A stretch of 64,000 nucleotides of DNA from Pseudomonas libanensis (GTDB lineage: Bacteria; Pseudomonadota; Gammaproteobacteria; Pseudomonadales; Pseudomonadaceae): assembly GCF_001439685.1 (NCBI RefSeq), contig NZ_JYLH01000001.1:124001-188000 (forward strand). Direction: 5' to 3'. Below the pieces are notes generated by a model. That model saw nothing but the letters and a program-made list of their open reading frames with translations, was not told the DNA's origin and made no database searches. The position numbers and the translations under genes are program-made. Below, one piece after another: positions 53,401 to 63,188 of this stretch; position 1 is the stretch's first letter; the number at the start of each line of letters is the position of its first letter.

Positions 53401-54714
53401 ATGAAAACCCCGCTGTGGTTCCCGCAAAGTTTCTTTTCCCGCACCCTTTGGCTGGTGCTGATCGTCGTTCTATTTTCGAAGGCGCTCACGCTGGTTTATC
53501 TGTTGATGAACGAAGACGTGCTGGTGGATCGGCAGTACAGCCATGGCGTCGCCCTGACGTTGCGTGGTTATTGGGCTGTAGACCCTGAGAACCGGGAAAA
53601 AGTGGCCAAGGCGTCGACCTTGACCCGGGTTGACGGGGCAGGCGTGCCGGAAGGCGAGCAACATTGGCCTTACAGCGAGATCTACCAGCGCCAGATGCAG
53701 GCCGAACTGGGAGCCGACACCGAGGTGCGCCTGCGTATGCATGTTTCGCCTGCACTGTGGGTACGAGCGCCGAGCCTGGGGGATGCCTGGATCAAGGTTC
53801 CGCTGTACCCGCACCCGCTGCGTGGGCAGAAGATCTGGAACGTACTGGGATGGTTCCTGGCCATCGGCTTGCTTTCAACAGCGTCCGCGTGGATTTTCGT
53901 CCGTCAGCTCAACCAGCCTCTCAAGCGCCTGGTGTTTGCCGCCCGCCAATTGGGCCAGGGGCGCAGCGTGCGCCTGCCGGTCAGCGACACGCCCAGTGAA
54001 ATGACCGAGGTGTACGGCGCCTTCAACCAGATGGCGGAAGATGTCGAACAGGCTGGGCGCGAGCGGGAGCTCATGCTGGCGGGGGTGTCCCATGACTTGC
54101 GTACGCCGTTGACGCGACTGCGCTTGTCCCTGGAGTTGATGGGCGACCATACCGACCTGACCGATGACATGGTCCGTGACATCGAGGACATGGACGCCAT
54201 TCTCGACCAGTTCCTGGCGTTTATTCGCGATGGGCGTGACGAGGTGGTGGAAGAAGTCGACCTGACGGACCTGGTGCGTGAGGTGGTTGCGCCCTATAAC
54301 CAGAACGGCGAGCAGGTGCGTATGCGTCTGGAGCCGATCCAGCCATTCGCATTGCGCCGGGTGTCGATGAAGCGCCTGCTGAACAACCTGATCGGCAATG
54401 CCTTGCATCATGCCGGTTCCGATGTGGAAGTGGCGGCGTATGTCTCGGGTGACAGTACTGCCCCTTACGTAGTGCTGAGTGTGATGGACCGGGGCGCGGG
54501 GATCGACCCGGCTGAGCTTGAGGGGATCTTCAACCCCTTCACCCGTGGCGACCGTGCCCGGGGTGGCAAGGGCACCGGCCTGGGCCTGGCGATCGTGCGG
54601 CGGATTGCGTCGATGCATGGCGGGAATGTGGAGCTGCGCAACCGTGAGGAAGGCGGTCTGGAAGCGCGGGTGCGCTTGCCGCTTGGGCTGATGTTGCCTA
54701 GAGATGCGGTCTGA
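53401..54714 (+). CDS. envZ: Sensor histidine kinase EnvZ
   Basis: A 437-residue inner-membrane kinase with two membrane segments (about 14-36 and 150-170) around a periplasmic region. A HAMP domain is followed by the H-box LAGVSHDLRTPLTRLRLSLELM (His231) and an ATPase with N-box RLLNNLIGNALHHA and G-boxes VMDRGAGID and GGKGTGLGLAIVRRI. It phosphorylates and dephosphorylates OmpR. ATG 53401 (MKTPLWFPQSFFSRTL) is the expected start. It lies 117 bp after ompR, in one operon. Confidence 0.94.
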   Translation: MKTPLWFPQSFFSRTLWLVLIVVLFSKALTLVYLLMNEDVLVDRQYSHGVALTLRGYWAVDPENREKVAKASTLTRVDGAGVPEGEQHWPYSEIYQRQMQAELGADTEVRLRMHVSPALWVRAPSLGDAWIKVPLYPHPLRGQKIWNVLGWFLAIGLLSTASAWIFVRQLNQPLKRLVFAARQLGQGRSVRLPVSDTPSEMTEVYGAFNQMAEDVEQAGRERELMLAGVSHDLRTPLTRLRLSLELMGDHTDLTDDMVRDIEDMDAILDQFLAFIRDGRDEVVEEVDLTDLVREVVAPYNQNGEQVRMRLEPIQPFALRRVSMKRLLNNLIGNALHHAGSDVEVAAYVSGDSTAPYVVLSVMDRGAGIDPAELEGIFNPFTRGDRARGGKGTGLGLAIVRRIASMHGGNVELRNREEGGLEARVRLPLGLMLPRDAV

Positions 54715-54730
54715 CTGGTGACATAAATCA

Positions 54731-54762
54731 AATGTGGGAGGGGGCTTGCCTCCTCCCACATT
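54731..54762. terminator. REP-type palindrome acting as bidirectional terminator between envZ and rimK
   Basis: AATGTGGGAGG and CCTCCCACATT flank a short GGCTTGCCT-containing loop. On the plus strand the 3' arm runs into TTGGTTTTAT. It separates the convergent envZ and rimK genes. Confidence 0.65.
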
Positions 54763-54789
54763 GGTTTTATGTCGGGCCTAAATAGGCTT

Positions 54790-55695
54790 TTAGCCCTTGC
54801 CCTTGGTCCGAGTCATATTCGGCCCACCATTCTTCTCCAAGTGCTGAATGATGATCCCTGCTACATCCTTGCCGGTGGTGGTCTCGATCCCTTCCAGGCC
54901 CGGCGATGAGTTCACCTCCATGACCAGGGGACCATGGTTGGAACGCAGGATATCCACCCCCGCTACACTCAAACCCATCACCTTGGCTGCCCGCAGCGCA
55001 GTCATGCGTTCTTCCGGGGTGATCTTGATCAGGCTGGCGCTGCCGCCACGGTGCAGGTTGGAGCGGAACTCACCGGGCTTGGCCTGGCGCTTCATGGCTG
55101 CAATCACCTTGTCGCCCACCACGAAGCAGCGGATATCCGCACCGCCGGCTTCCTTGATGTATTCCTGCACCATGATGTTCTGCTTGAGGCCCATGAATGC
55201 CTCGATGACTGACTCCGCTGCCGTCGCAGTTTCACAGAGCACTACGCCGATGCCCTGGGTGCCCTCGAGCACCTTGATCACCAGTGGCGCGCCATTGACC
55301 ATTTCGATCAGGTCGGGGATGTCATCCGGGGAGTGGGCAAACCCGGTCACCGGCAGGCCGATGCCCCGGCGCGACAGCAGTTGCAGCGAACGCAGCTTGT
55401 CTCGCGAGCGTGCAATGGCCACGGATTCATTCAGGGGAAACACCCCCATCATTTCAAACTGGCGCAATACCGCGCAGCCATAAAATGTCACCGAGGCACC
55501 GATACGCGGGATCACCGCATCGAAGCCTTCCAGGGGTTTGCCCCGGTAGTGGATCTGCGGTTTGTGGCTGGCAATGTTCATGTAGGCACGCAACGTATCG
55601 ATCACCACCATTTCATGGCCACGTTCGGTGCCGGCCTCGACCAGGCGGCGGGTGGAATACAGACGCGGGTTTCGCGACAGCACAGCAATCTTCAT
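54790..55695 (-). CDS. rimK: Ribosomal protein S6 modification enzyme RimK
   Basis: A 301-residue ATP-grasp ligase that adds glutamate residues to the C-terminus of ribosomal protein S6. It has [49 protein letters not shown], the Mg/ATP region [28 protein letters not shown] and [16 protein letters not shown]. It is the last gene of rimA-rimB-rimK, and its start overlaps the rimB stop by four bases. In P. fluorescens this operon is known to tune the proteome and root colonisation. Confidence 0.95.
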   Translation of the reverse strand: MKIAVLSRNPRLYSTRRLVEAGTERGHEMVVIDTLRAYMNIASHKPQIHYRGKPLEGFDAVIPRIGASVTFYGCAVLRQFEMMGVFPLNESVAIARSRDKLRSLQLLSRRGIGLPVTGFAHSPDDIPDLIEMVNGAPLVIKVLEGTQGIGVVLCETATAAESVIEAFMGLKQNIMVQEYIKEAGGADIRCFVVGDKVIAAMKRQAKPGEFRSNLHRGGSASLIKITPEERMTALRAAKVMGLSVAGVDILRSNHGPLVMEVNSSPGLEGIETTTGKDVAGIIIQHLEKNGGPNMTRTKGKG

Positions 55696-56174
55696 GCAGC
55701 ACCTGGGGCAGAAATAGTGGAGACCGGGAACACCGGCTTGTCTTGAACGTACTTGACGCCGGGGCTGACCACCAATTGGCCGTCAATCAAGGCTTTGGAA
55801 CCGAGCAGCAGGCGATAGCGCATGGCCTTGCGGCAGGCGAGGGTGAACTCCACCCGCCACACCCGATCGCCCAGCGCCAGGGTGGTACTGATCACATAGC
55901 GCACCTGCGCATGACCGTTGGAGCTCTTGATGGTTTTCATCGTCACCAGGGGCGCTTCGCAGCGGCGGTGACGCAGCTGCACCACGCTGCCAAGGTGCGC
56001 GGTAAAGCGCACCCACTGTTCACCGTCGCGCTCGAAGGGCTCGATATCGGTGGCGTGCAGGCTTGAGGTGCTGGCACCGGTGTCGATCTTTGCGCGCAGG
56101 CCCGCCACTCCCAGGTCGGGTAGTGCCACCCACTCACGCAGACCCACAACGGTCAAATGGTCAAATGTCTTCAA
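55692..56174 (-). CDS. rimB: RimB, retropepsin-like regulator of RimK activity
   Basis: A 160-residue DUF785/retropepsin-like protein. The aspartic-protease-like motif is [13 protein letters not shown], then [31 protein letters not shown] and the terminal [24 protein letters not shown]. It begins at an unusual TTG (56174) with no clear ribosome site, 13 bp after rimA. In the published P. fluorescens system RimB and RimA modulate RimK. Confidence 0.92.
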   Translation of the reverse strand: MKTFDHLTVVGLREWVALPDLGVAGLRAKIDTGASTSSLHATDIEPFERDGEQWVRFTAHLGSVVQLRHRRCEAPLVTMKTIKSSNGHAQVRYVISTTLALGDRVWRVEFTLACRKAMRYRLLLGSKALIDGQLVVSPGVKYVQDKPVFPVSTISAPGAA

Positions 56175-56187
56175 TATGGGTAACCGG

Positions 56188-56967
56188 TTAATTCGCCCAG
56201 GCCTGAGGAGAAACCTCGGCCAAGGCTTTGAATGCGGGCCTGGCGAACCAGTAGCCCTGCATCAGAAATATTCCACAGTCGAACAGGAAGTCGCGCTCGC
56301 CGGCACTTTCGATACCTTCGGCGATGACAGTAACCCCCAACTGCTCACAGATTGTGACAATCCCCTGGACGATCACCTGGCGGACACGGTCCTGGTCGAC
56401 ATCGCGGATCAGTGCCATGTCGAGCTTGATCAAGTCAGGTTGGAAATCGGCCAGCAGATTCAGCCCCGAATAGCCCGCGCCGAAATCGTCGATGGCGGTC
56501 ATGAAGCCGAATTCGCGATATTCACGCAGAATATTGGTCAAATGGCGATAGTTATCTACGTGCTCGTGTTCCAGGGTCTCGAAAATCAGCCGGTCCAAAG
56601 GAAAGTTATGCGCCCGCGCTGCCGCCAGGGTGCTGCGAATACACAGCTCAGGCCGGTATACGGCATTGGGCATGAAATTGATGGACAGGCGGGTTTGCAT
56701 CCCCAGGGCAGAAGCCCCGGCGATAGCCTGTGTACGGCAGTGCTGGTCGAAGCGATATCGGTTGCTTTCATTGACCCGCTCCAGCACCCACAGCGCGCCT
56801 TCGCCTTGCGTGCCCCGTACCAGGGCTTCGTGGGCGAAAATAGAGTGATCCCGAAGGTCTACGATAGGCTGGTAGGCGAAAGCGAAATCGAAGCCCAGGG
56901 GCTCGCTTTGCTGGCAACCCACGCAAAGCTGGTCAGGCGAGGTGAGTGAAACGGGAAAGTCGGTCAC
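56188..56967 (-). CDS. rimA: RimA, EAL-domain cyclic-di-GMP phosphodiesterase
   Basis: A 259-residue single EAL domain. Motifs are FAHEALVRG (the EAL site), SINFMPNAV, FETLEHEHVDN, AIDDFGAGYSGL (the DDFGxG metal site), LIKLDMALIRDV and VIAEGIES, so all key catalytic residues seem present. A short Cys-containing N-terminus (LCVGCQQSE) precedes it. The start is GTG 56967 with GAGGA seven bases upstream. It hydrolyses cyclic di-GMP and controls RimK in the rimABK operon of P. fluorescens. Confidence 0.94.
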   Translation of the reverse strand: MTDFPVSLTSPDQLCVGCQQSEPLGFDFAFAYQPIVDLRDHSIFAHEALVRGTQGEGALWVLERVNESNRYRFDQHCRTQAIAGASALGMQTRLSINFMPNAVYRPELCIRSTLAAARAHNFPLDRLIFETLEHEHVDNYRHLTNILREYREFGFMTAIDDFGAGYSGLNLLADFQPDLIKLDMALIRDVDQDRVRQVIVQGIVTICEQLGVTVIAEGIESAGERDFLFDCGIFLMQGYWFARPAFKALAEVSPQAWAN

Positions 56968-57083
56968 AGCGGATCCTCGCGAAATCAGGGTACTACCTGT
57001 CGTATCTTAGGTGAGCCTTGGGGTTTATGCGTCGAAGGGTTTCAACGGTAAAGTTGCGACATTTTTCAGAGCGAGGAATTCAA

Positions 57084-57491
57084 GTGGCTCAAAAGCAGGA
57101 AGAGGAAGAAAAGGTCCGGCTGGACAAGTGGTTGTGGGCGGCGCGGTTCTATAAGACTCGGGCCCTGGCCAAGGCCGCTATCGAGAGTGGCAAGGTGCAC
57201 CATCGAGGCGAGCGCTGCAAACCGGGCAAAGAGCCGCGTATCGGTGATGAGTTTCAGATTCGTACAGGTTTTGATGAAAAGACTGTCGTGGTGCAGGCGC
57301 TTTCTGCCGTGCGCCGTGGGGCACCCGAAGCGCAGGCGCTGTACACCGAGACCGAAGCGAGTATCGCCAAGCGCGAAAATGCAGCGGCCATGCGCAAGGC
57401 TGGAGCGACTGGAATGACCACCGATGGCAAGCCAAGCAAGAAGCAGCGCCGTGATCTATTCAAGTTTCGCGGCAGCGGTAACGACGACTGA
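57084..57491 (+). CDS. hslR: Ribosome-associated heat-shock protein Hsp15
   Basis: A 135-residue S4-domain RNA-binding protein. It has VRLDKWLWAARFYKTRALAKAAIESGKVHHRGERCKPGKEPRIGDEF and a basic C-terminal tail (KPSKKQRRDLFKFRGS). Hsp15 binds 50S subunits carrying blocked nascent chains so that they can be recycled. The start is GTG 57084 with GAGGAA upstream; the open frame begins earlier (57018), but without such a site. Confidence 0.93.
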   Translation: MAQKQEEEEKVRLDKWLWAARFYKTRALAKAAIESGKVHHRGERCKPGKEPRIGDEFQIRTGFDEKTVVVQALSAVRRGAPEAQALYTETEASIAKRENAAAMRKAGATGMTTDGKPSKKQRRDLFKFRGSGNDD

Positions 57492-57526
57492 TTACACCAA
57501 TCCCCAACTCGAAGGGATCAAAAATA

Positions 57527-57555
57527 TGGGAGGGGGCAAGCCCCCTTCCACATTT
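57527..57555. repeat. REP-type palindrome between hslR and PAP2 gene
   Basis: TATGGGAGGGGGC and GCCCCCTTCCACAT face each other around AA. It lies between convergent genes and may serve as a terminator. Confidence 0.65.
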
Positions 57556-57566
57556 AGCCTTCGGTG

Positions 57567-58370
57567 TTAAAGGGTTGTGCGCATGACACTCAATCGCCCG
57601 ATCACCGGCAGTTTGCCCAGCAACCCGAACACCGGCGCAGTTACCCGCAACAGGAACCCCGACACCTTCGCGGCAAACGGCGTGTAATACCCCCACCCCA
57701 GCGCCAACAGCGCCAGCAGCACCCCACCGATGTAGTCATCCTGGCCCCAGTGTGCGCCGGCAACCAGTCGCGGCGTCATGAACAACAGCGCCAGGCCCCA
57801 GATCACCAGCACCTGGCTGACGCGCTTGGCAAACACCGTCATGAACATCCCCCAGATCAACAGCACCGAAGCGTGATCGCCGGGGAAGCTCTGGCTTGAG
57901 CGGTCCTTCAACTCCCAGGTTTTTTCCAGCCCAGGGAAAAAATCACTCATTTGAATCGCGCCGCTGATCACCATCGACGGGCTACTGTGTTGCCAGCCCA
58001 TCTGGGCCGCGAGCTTGGAGAACAGCATGCGGATAAACAGCAACAGCAGCAGAATGCCTAGAAAACCAAAAAACGCCTGGCGCACCTGCACGGCCTTGAA
58101 CACCCAATCGCCGCGAATCAGCAACGCCAGCAAAATCACGCCGACCACCGCATCAAATGGCCGCAGGCTGGCCACGGCCCACACATGCAACCAGGTCGAG
58201 CTGGTCGCCAGCGGATCATTGAGCAGATGAAACAGCCACTCGTCGAAAATTACACAGAGCATCTGGCCCGTGGGCCACAGCCAAAAACACAACAGCCCGA
58301 TAGCGAGTAGATTGCAAAGAGCCCATCGCCGGAGGTTCCAGTTGGCTTGGAACAAACCCGGATTGTTCAT
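57567..58370 (-). CDS. PAP2-family membrane phosphatase
   Basis: A 267-residue membrane protein with about six hydrophobic segments. The three-part phosphatase signature is KDRSSQSFPGDHAS (motif 2 with its His, preceded by KDR) and RLVAGAHWGQDDYIGG (motif 3). It dephosphorylates a lipid phosphate (undecaprenyl, phosphatidate or lipid A); the exact substrate cannot be told. FPGDHAS in place of FPSGHAS is a small deviation seen in LpxT-like members. It is divergent from hslO. Confidence 0.88.
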   Translation of the reverse strand: MNNPGLFQANWNLRRWALCNLLAIGLLCFWLWPTGQMLCVIFDEWLFHLLNDPLATSSTWLHVWAVASLRPFDAVVGVILLALLIRGDWVFKAVQVRQAFFGFLGILLLLLFIRMLFSKLAAQMGWQHSSPSMVISGAIQMSDFFPGLEKTWELKDRSSQSFPGDHASVLLIWGMFMTVFAKRVSQVLVIWGLALLFMTPRLVAGAHWGQDDYIGGVLLALLALGWGYYTPFAAKVSGFLLRVTAPVFGLLGKLPVIGRLSVMRTTL

Positions 58371-58494
58371 AAACTGTCCCTCATCGCTCTATTAAGCTCC
58401 TTGTTTTCAGGAGAAGTCGCACCAACATGGTGCTAAAGCGTTTAATTTTATAAACCTTGTAATCATTTTGTCATCACTTCAGATACCCAGACCT

Positions 58495-59397
58495 ATGACC
58501 GATCTACCGGATACCGACTTCACCCAACGCTTTATCTTCGATGAGAGCGACGCCCGCGGCGAGATGGTCTCGTTGGAGCGCAGCTATGCCGAAGTCCTCG
58601 CTAAACATGCCTATCCGGAGCCGGTCGCGCAGTTGCTCGGCGAACTGATGGCAGCCGCGGCGCTGCTGGTTGGCACGATGAAGTTCGACGGCTTGCTGAT
58701 CTTGCAGGCTCGCTCCGAAGGGCCGATCCCCATGCTGATGATCGAGTGCTCCAGCGAGCGCGAAATCCGCGGCCTGGCTCGTTATGAAGCGGACCAGATC
58801 GCTGCGGACGCCACCCTGGCCGACCTGATGCCCAACGGCGTACTGGCCCTTACCGTCGACCCGACCGAAGGCCAGCGCTACCAGGGCATCGTCGACCTTG
58901 ATGGCAAAACCCTGTCGGAATGCTTCACCAACTACTTCGTGATGTCCCAGCAAGTGGGCACCAAGTTCTGGCTTAACGCAGACGGCAAGCGCTCCCGTGG
59001 CTTGCTGGTGCAACAACTGCCGGCCGACCGCATCAAGGATGACGATGATCGCGCTGAAAGCTGGCGGCATATCATCGCCCTGGCCGACACGTTGAAGGCC
59101 GAAGAGCTGCTGGGCCTGGACAACGAAACCATCCTGCACCGCCTGTATCACGAAGAGGCGGTGCGCCTGTTCGATGCACAGGGGCTGCGCTTCAATTGCA
59201 GTTGCTCGCGCGAGCGTTCGGCCAATGCCTTGGTGAGCCTGGGGCTGGAAGATGCACAAAACCTGGTGGTGGAACACGGCGGCCATATCGAGATCGACTG
59301 CCAGTTCTGCAACGAGCGTTATCTGTTCGATGCCGCGGATGTAGCCCAATTATTCGCCGGAGCAGGTATCGACACCCCTTCCGACACCCGCCACTAA
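58495..59397 (+). CDS. hslO: Redox-regulated chaperone Hsp33
   Basis: A 300-residue Hsp33. The zinc-binding cysteines FNCSCSRER and [10 protein letters not shown] lie in the C-terminal redox switch, and the N-terminal domain has [24 protein letters not shown]. Oxidation releases zinc and activates holdase activity. ATG 58495 gives the standard N-terminus; no clear ribosome site precedes it. Confidence 0.94.
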   Translation: MTDLPDTDFTQRFIFDESDARGEMVSLERSYAEVLAKHAYPEPVAQLLGELMAAAALLVGTMKFDGLLILQARSEGPIPMLMIECSSEREIRGLARYEADQIAADATLADLMPNGVLALTVDPTEGQRYQGIVDLDGKTLSECFTNYFVMSQQVGTKFWLNADGKRSRGLLVQQLPADRIKDDDDRAESWRHIIALADTLKAEELLGLDNETILHRLYHEEAVRLFDAQGLRFNCSCSRERSANALVSLGLEDAQNLVVEHGGHIEIDCQFCNERYLFDAADVAQLFAGAGIDTPSDTRH

Positions 59398-59576
59398 AAC
59401 GTTTAAGCACAGGTAAATTACCTGTCGAATGCCGGATTAGAGGCGTTCTGACGGGAGGGCCCTACTCTTTTTGGGCTTTTCTGGCATAATCCGGCCCACT
59501 TTTTTCGCGGTAGTAGTGCGCAACTTTCTACTACAAAACGTTTGGAGCACTCGGCCATAGGCCGACGGGGAACCTC

Positions 59577-61118
59577 ATGACGCAAGCCAATAACGCCGTA
59601 TACACCGATCTGAGTGTTGACGATCTGGTCAAAGAAGCCCTGCAGCGCGGTGAAGGCGTGCTTGCCGATACTGGCGCGCTGGTCGTAGAAACCGGTCATC
59701 GTACCGGGCGTTCGCCGGTTGACCGTTTTATCGTTGAAGAGCCTTCCACCCAGGACGCCATTGCCTGGGGCCCGATCAACCGCAAGTTCCCGGCCGACAA
59801 GTTCGATGCCCTGTGGGCTCGCGTCGAGGCGTTCAACAACGCGCAAGAGCATTTTGTCTCCCACGTGCATGTAGGTGCTTCCGAAGACCACTACCTGGCC
59901 GTGAAAATGACCACCCAGACTGCCTGGCAGAACCTGTTCGGTCGTTGCCTGTTCATCAACCCGGCCCAGTACAATCCGGCCGGTCGTGAAGAGTGGCAAG
60001 TGCTCAACGTGGCCAACTTCGAGTGCGTGCCAGAGCGTGACGGCACCAACTCCGACGGTTGCGTGATCCTCAACTTCGCCCAGAAAAAAGTGCTGATCGC
60101 CGGCATGCGTTACGCCGGTGAAATGAAAAAGGCCATGTTCTCGGTGCAGAACTTCCTGCTGCCGGCCTCCGACGTATTGCCGATGCACTGCGCCGCCAAC
60201 ATTGGCGAAGCAGGCGACGTGACCCTGTTCTTCGGTCTGTCCGGCACCGGCAAGACCACCCTGTCCGCCGACGAAAGCCGTTACCTGATCGGCGACGACG
60301 AACACGGCTGGGGCGAAGGCGTGGTGTTCAACATCGAAGGCGGTTGCTATGCCAAGTGCATCGACCTGTCCGAGAAGAACGAACCGGTTATCTGGAAAGC
60401 CATCAAGCACGGTGCCGTGCTGGAAAACGTGGTGATCGACGATGCCAAGCACGCCGACTACGCTGACGTCAGCCTGACCCAGAACAGCCGTGCCGCCTAC
60501 CCGCTGGAGCACGTTGCCAAGCGTTCCGAGAAGAACCTGGGCGGCGAGCCAAACGCGGTGATCTTCCTGACCTGCGACCTGACCGGCGTACTGCCGCCTG
60601 TGTCGATCCTCAGCGAAGAACAAGCGGCCTACCACTTCCTGTCCGGCTACACCGCGTTGGTGGGCTCGACTGAAATGGGTTCGGGTAGCGGCATCAAGTC
60701 GACCTTCTCCACCTGCTTCGGTGCGCCGTTCTTCCCACGCCCGGCTGGCGAATACGCAGAGCTTTTGATCAAGCGTATCCGTGGTTTCGGCTCCAAGGTC
60801 TACCTGGTCAACACCGGCTGGACCGGCGGCGGCTACGGCGTCGGCAAACGCTTCAACATCCCGACTACTCGCGGCGTGATCGCCGCGATCCAGAGCGGCG
60901 CGTTGATCGGTGCGCAAACTGAACACCTGGACACCATCAACCTCGACGTGCCATTGGCCGTACCGGGCGTTGAAACCGGCCTGCTGAACCCACGTAACAC
61001 CTGGGCTGACAAAGCCGCCTACGACGAAGCGGCGAAAGCGCTGGCGGGCCTGTTCATCGAGAACTTCAAGAAGTTTGAAGTGAGCGATGCGATCAAGGCT
61101 GCGGGTCCTAAATTATAA
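59577..61118 (+). CDS. pckA: Phosphoenolpyruvate carboxykinase (ATP)
   Basis: A 513-residue ATP-dependent PEPCK converting oxaloacetate to PEP in gluconeogenesis. It has [10 protein letters not shown] (substrate Arg), [32 protein letters not shown] (P-loop), [27 protein letters not shown] (metal-binding Asp and His) and [18 protein letters not shown] 59577; a terminator hairpin follows at 61135. Confidence 0.96.
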   Translation: MTQANNAVYTDLSVDDLVKEALQRGEGVLADTGALVVETGHRTGRSPVDRFIVEEPSTQDAIAWGPINRKFPADKFDALWARVEAFNNAQEHFVSHVHVGASEDHYLAVKMTTQTAWQNLFGRCLFINPAQYNPAGREEWQVLNVANFECVPERDGTNSDGCVILNFAQKKVLIAGMRYAGEMKKAMFSVQNFLLPASDVLPMHCAANIGEAGDVTLFFGLSGTGKTTLSADESRYLIGDDEHGWGEGVVFNIEGGCYAKCIDLSEKNEPVIWKAIKHGAVLENVVIDDAKHADYADVSLTQNSRAAYPLEHVAKRSEKNLGGEPNAVIFLTCDLTGVLPPVSILSEEQAAYHFLSGYTALVGSTEMGSGSGIKSTFSTCFGAPFFPRPAGEYAELLIKRIRGFGSKVYLVNTGWTGGGYGVGKRFNIPTTRGVIAAIQSGALIGAQTEHLDTINLDVPLAVPGVETGLLNPRNTWADKAAYDEAAKALAGLFIENFKKFEVSDAIKAAGPKL

Positions 61119-61134
61119 GACTTAGCTGTTGTGA

Positions 61135-61162
61135 AAAAGCCGCCTCTGTAGGCGGCTTTTTT
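61135..61162. terminator. Bidirectional intrinsic terminator between pckA and the DMT transporter gene
   Basis: AAAAGCCGCC pairs with GGCGGCTTTT around TCTGTA, with T-runs in both directions. It lies between two convergent stop codons. Confidence 0.92.
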
Positions 61163-61174
61163 GTGCGCGCAGGG

Positions 61175-62038
61175 TTAGTGGGCGATGTGCAGCACCACCG
61201 CGCCGACCAGCACCAGCAAAACCCCGAGCACCTGTACCGCCGACAAGCGCTCCTTGAAAAACACAAACCCCAGGATCGCCGCAATACCGCCCGATAGCGT
61301 ACTGATCACCGTCACCACCGATACCGACCCCGCCATCGCACCCCACGAAAACGCCGAGAACCCGCCGAGGTTCATCAGGCTTGCACCGGTCAACGTCGCG
61401 CAATTTTTCAGCGGTGGGATCTTCAGGCCATCCTTGATTTTCAGCACCATCACCACCAGCACGCACAGGCCAACCAGGTACCCCAGCCATAGCATGGTGA
61501 TCGGCCCCAGCGCCGGCAGTGTGTAGCGGCCTTGCAGCCAGAAACTGGTGCCGTACAGCGTTGCTGCGAGTATGGCGTAGGCAATGGACAGCCGCGGGTT
61601 GTTGTGGGGCGTGCCGTTGTCCTTGTGGATGCTGGACAGGACCACGCCAATCACGCACAGGGCGATGCAGCCCAGTTGTATCAGGCTGATGTGCTCACCG
61701 CTGGCCCAGGACAGCAGGGTGGTCACTACACCATAAGAAGTGACCAATGGCGCGACGATGGCGGCTTTGCCCAAGGCGAACGCCTTGGACAGTGCGAGGG
61801 CGCCGGAAACAGTCAGCAGGGCGGCTGCGATGCCCAGGAGCCAGACGCTTAACGGCGCATCGAGGGATTTGAAAAGGTAGGTCGGGAATATGACCAGCAG
61901 CAAAGTCATAATCAGAAAGCCGAGGGCCTGGCCAAAATACACCGCGCGTTTAACGCCAACGGCGCGGGCATTGAGGCCCACCAGAAAGTCCGTGCCACCC
62001 CAGAGCAGGGCGGCCAGCAGGCCCATTAGTACGTCCAT
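61175..62038 (-). CDS. DMT-superfamily (EamA-like) transporter
   Basis: A 287-residue protein with ten predicted membrane segments in two EamA halves. It opens VLMGLLAALLWGGTDFLVGL, the first half ends near SGEHISLIQLGCIALCVIGVVL and the second near FKERLSAVQVLGVLLVLVGAVVL, the typical EamA tail. It exports or imports small metabolites; substrate unknown. It is convergent with pckA. Confidence 0.9.
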   Translation of the reverse strand: MDVLMGLLAALLWGGTDFLVGLNARAVGVKRAVYFGQALGFLIMTLLLVIFPTYLFKSLDAPLSVWLLGIAAALLTVSGALALSKAFALGKAAIVAPLVTSYGVVTTLLSWASGEHISLIQLGCIALCVIGVVLSSIHKDNGTPHNNPRLSIAYAILAATLYGTSFWLQGRYTLPALGPITMLWLGYLVGLCVLVVMVLKIKDGLKIPPLKNCATLTGASLMNLGGFSAFSWGAMAGSVSVVTVISTLSGGIAAILGFVFFKERLSAVQVLGVLLVLVGAVVLHIAH

Positions 62039-62084
62039 GTAAGGTCCTTGTTATGTATACCGCTCGCCAGAATAGCGCAGAACC

Positions 62085-62116
62085 AATGTGGGAGAGGGCA
62101 GACCCCCTCCCACATT
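62085..62116. repeat. REP-type palindrome
   Basis: AATGTGGGAGAGGG and CCCCCTCCCACATT surround CAGAC. It lies between the DMT transporter start and the DUF1493-like remnant. Confidence 0.65.
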
Positions 62117-62137
62117 TGGATCTCAGCGCTCTTGGGA

Positions 62138-62338
62138 TCAGCTCAGGTTTTCCAAGGTCTGCGCGTCCCACTTGTGAGTCTTGGTCGCCAGGTGGAGCAT
62201 ACTGATGGTCAGCGGTATTTTGTCGCCACGGCCTTTGGCGCGTCGCTTCAAGAATACGTCGAACATCGGCGGCTGAAAGTAACGATAAGCGTCGTAGTCG
62301 CTTAGGTCGACCCCGAAATCCTGTTCCAGCGCCTGCAT
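62138..62338 (-). pseudogene. DUF1493-like protein remnant (5'-truncated)
   Basis: A 66-residue frame (MQALEQDFGVDLSDYDAYRYF...IPLTISMLHLATKTHKWD) corresponding to the C-terminal part of DUF1493 proteins, which are usually about 110 residues. The same frame continues upstream for about 19 sensible codons (ending SNPLHKQF) to an in-frame TAA near 62395, with no ATG. The N-terminal acyl-carrier-like part is missing. It is probably a degraded gene; a short functional protein cannot be excluded. Confidence 0.5.
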
Positions 62339-62418
62339 GAATTGCTTGTGCAGTGGATTGCTGTGTGTGAGTTGGCCGGCAGCTGGGTGCAGTTATATGC
62401 GTTGCGTTCTTGGTTCGA

Positions 62419-63018
62419 TCAGGCTCCGGGAGGCTTACTGATACACCGCTCAAAAATCGCCTCCAGTCCTCGATAGTCACACGCCACTGCATCAATATTT
62501 GCCGGTATCCATGCCGCGTGTTTCACCAGCCACCAATTCACCGAAAACCCCGCATTCACGATGATCTGTTCAAACAGGATCCGCTGTGCCCGTCCATTGC
62601 CTTCGCGGAAGGGATGGATGACATTCAGATCGCCATAAGCTTCAGCGATGTGGTGTACGAGATCGGCCTGGGACGCGCCGGCATACCAATTGGCTTCCTG
62701 CATACGTCGAATGATTTTCGCAGCTTCCGGCGGGATACGCTCCGGAGTGCAGAACAGTGTGTCACCTTTCTGGATGTTGACGCTGCGCAGCTCGCCAGCC
62801 CAGTCGTAGATGTCGCCAAACAGGATACGGTGAATGTGTTGCAGACGTTCGAGGTCGTAGGGCGGCGCAAAAAGCGGAAGGTTGCCTACTGCAATTTCGG
62901 ATAACTCCCGCTCGGCCTGATGCAGGCGGTGTTCGTCGAGCAAATCGAGGCGGTTGCGCAGGACGCTGCTATCCGGGTAGCAGTACGGGTCCTGGCCCAC
63001 TCCGTATTTGTCGAGCAT
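62419..63018 (-). CDS. fic: Fic-domain protein (AMPylase/toxin)
   Basis: A 199-residue Fic protein. The core HPFREGNGRAQRI (HPFx[E]GNGRxxR) has all catalytic residues, and the flap region is GELRSVNIQKGDTLFCTP. Such proteins transfer AMP (or other nucleotides) to target proteins. The start overlaps the stop of the upstream small gene by one base (TGATG), the genetic layout of class I Fic toxin-antitoxin pairs (VbhT/VbhA, E. coli Fic/YhfG). It ends in the accessory patch between the core genes pckA and recQ. Confidence 0.92.
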   Translation of the reverse strand: MLDKYGVGQDPYCYPDSSVLRNRLDLLDEHRLHQAERELSEIAVGNLPLFAPPYDLERLQHIHRILFGDIYDWAGELRSVNIQKGDTLFCTPERIPPEAAKIIRRMQEANWYAGASQADLVHHIAEAYGDLNVIHPFREGNGRAQRILFEQIIVNAGFSVNWWLVKHAAWIPANIDAVACDYRGLEAIFERCISKPPGA

Positions 63019-63188
63019 CAGCGGGAGGTGTTGCGGTACTTGGCCAGGACGGCTTCGCGGGTCGGCAAGGGCTTGTCGACATCGGTTGGTTGGGTATCGA
63101 ACCCTTCCAGGCGCAGGCTGGCCAGGTAATTGGAACGGCGGATCTTGTGATAGTGATCCTGTTTTTGCTCAAACGTCAGTTCGCTCAT
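63018..63188 (-). CDS. yhfG: YhfG/VbhA-like Fic antitoxin
   Basis: A 56-residue protein: MSELTFEQKQDHYHKIRRSNYLASLRLEGFD... The helix contains SLRLEG, a match to the inhibitory (S/T)xxxE(G/N) motif whose Glu blocks the Fic active site. ATG 63188 gives the length of E. coli YhfG; a longer frame (to 63230) is less likely. It precedes fic with a one-base overlap, so the two are made in a coupled way. Confidence 0.85.
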   Translation of the reverse strand: MSELTFEQKQDHYHKIRRSNYLASLRLEGFDTQPTDVDKPLPTREAVLAKYRNTSR

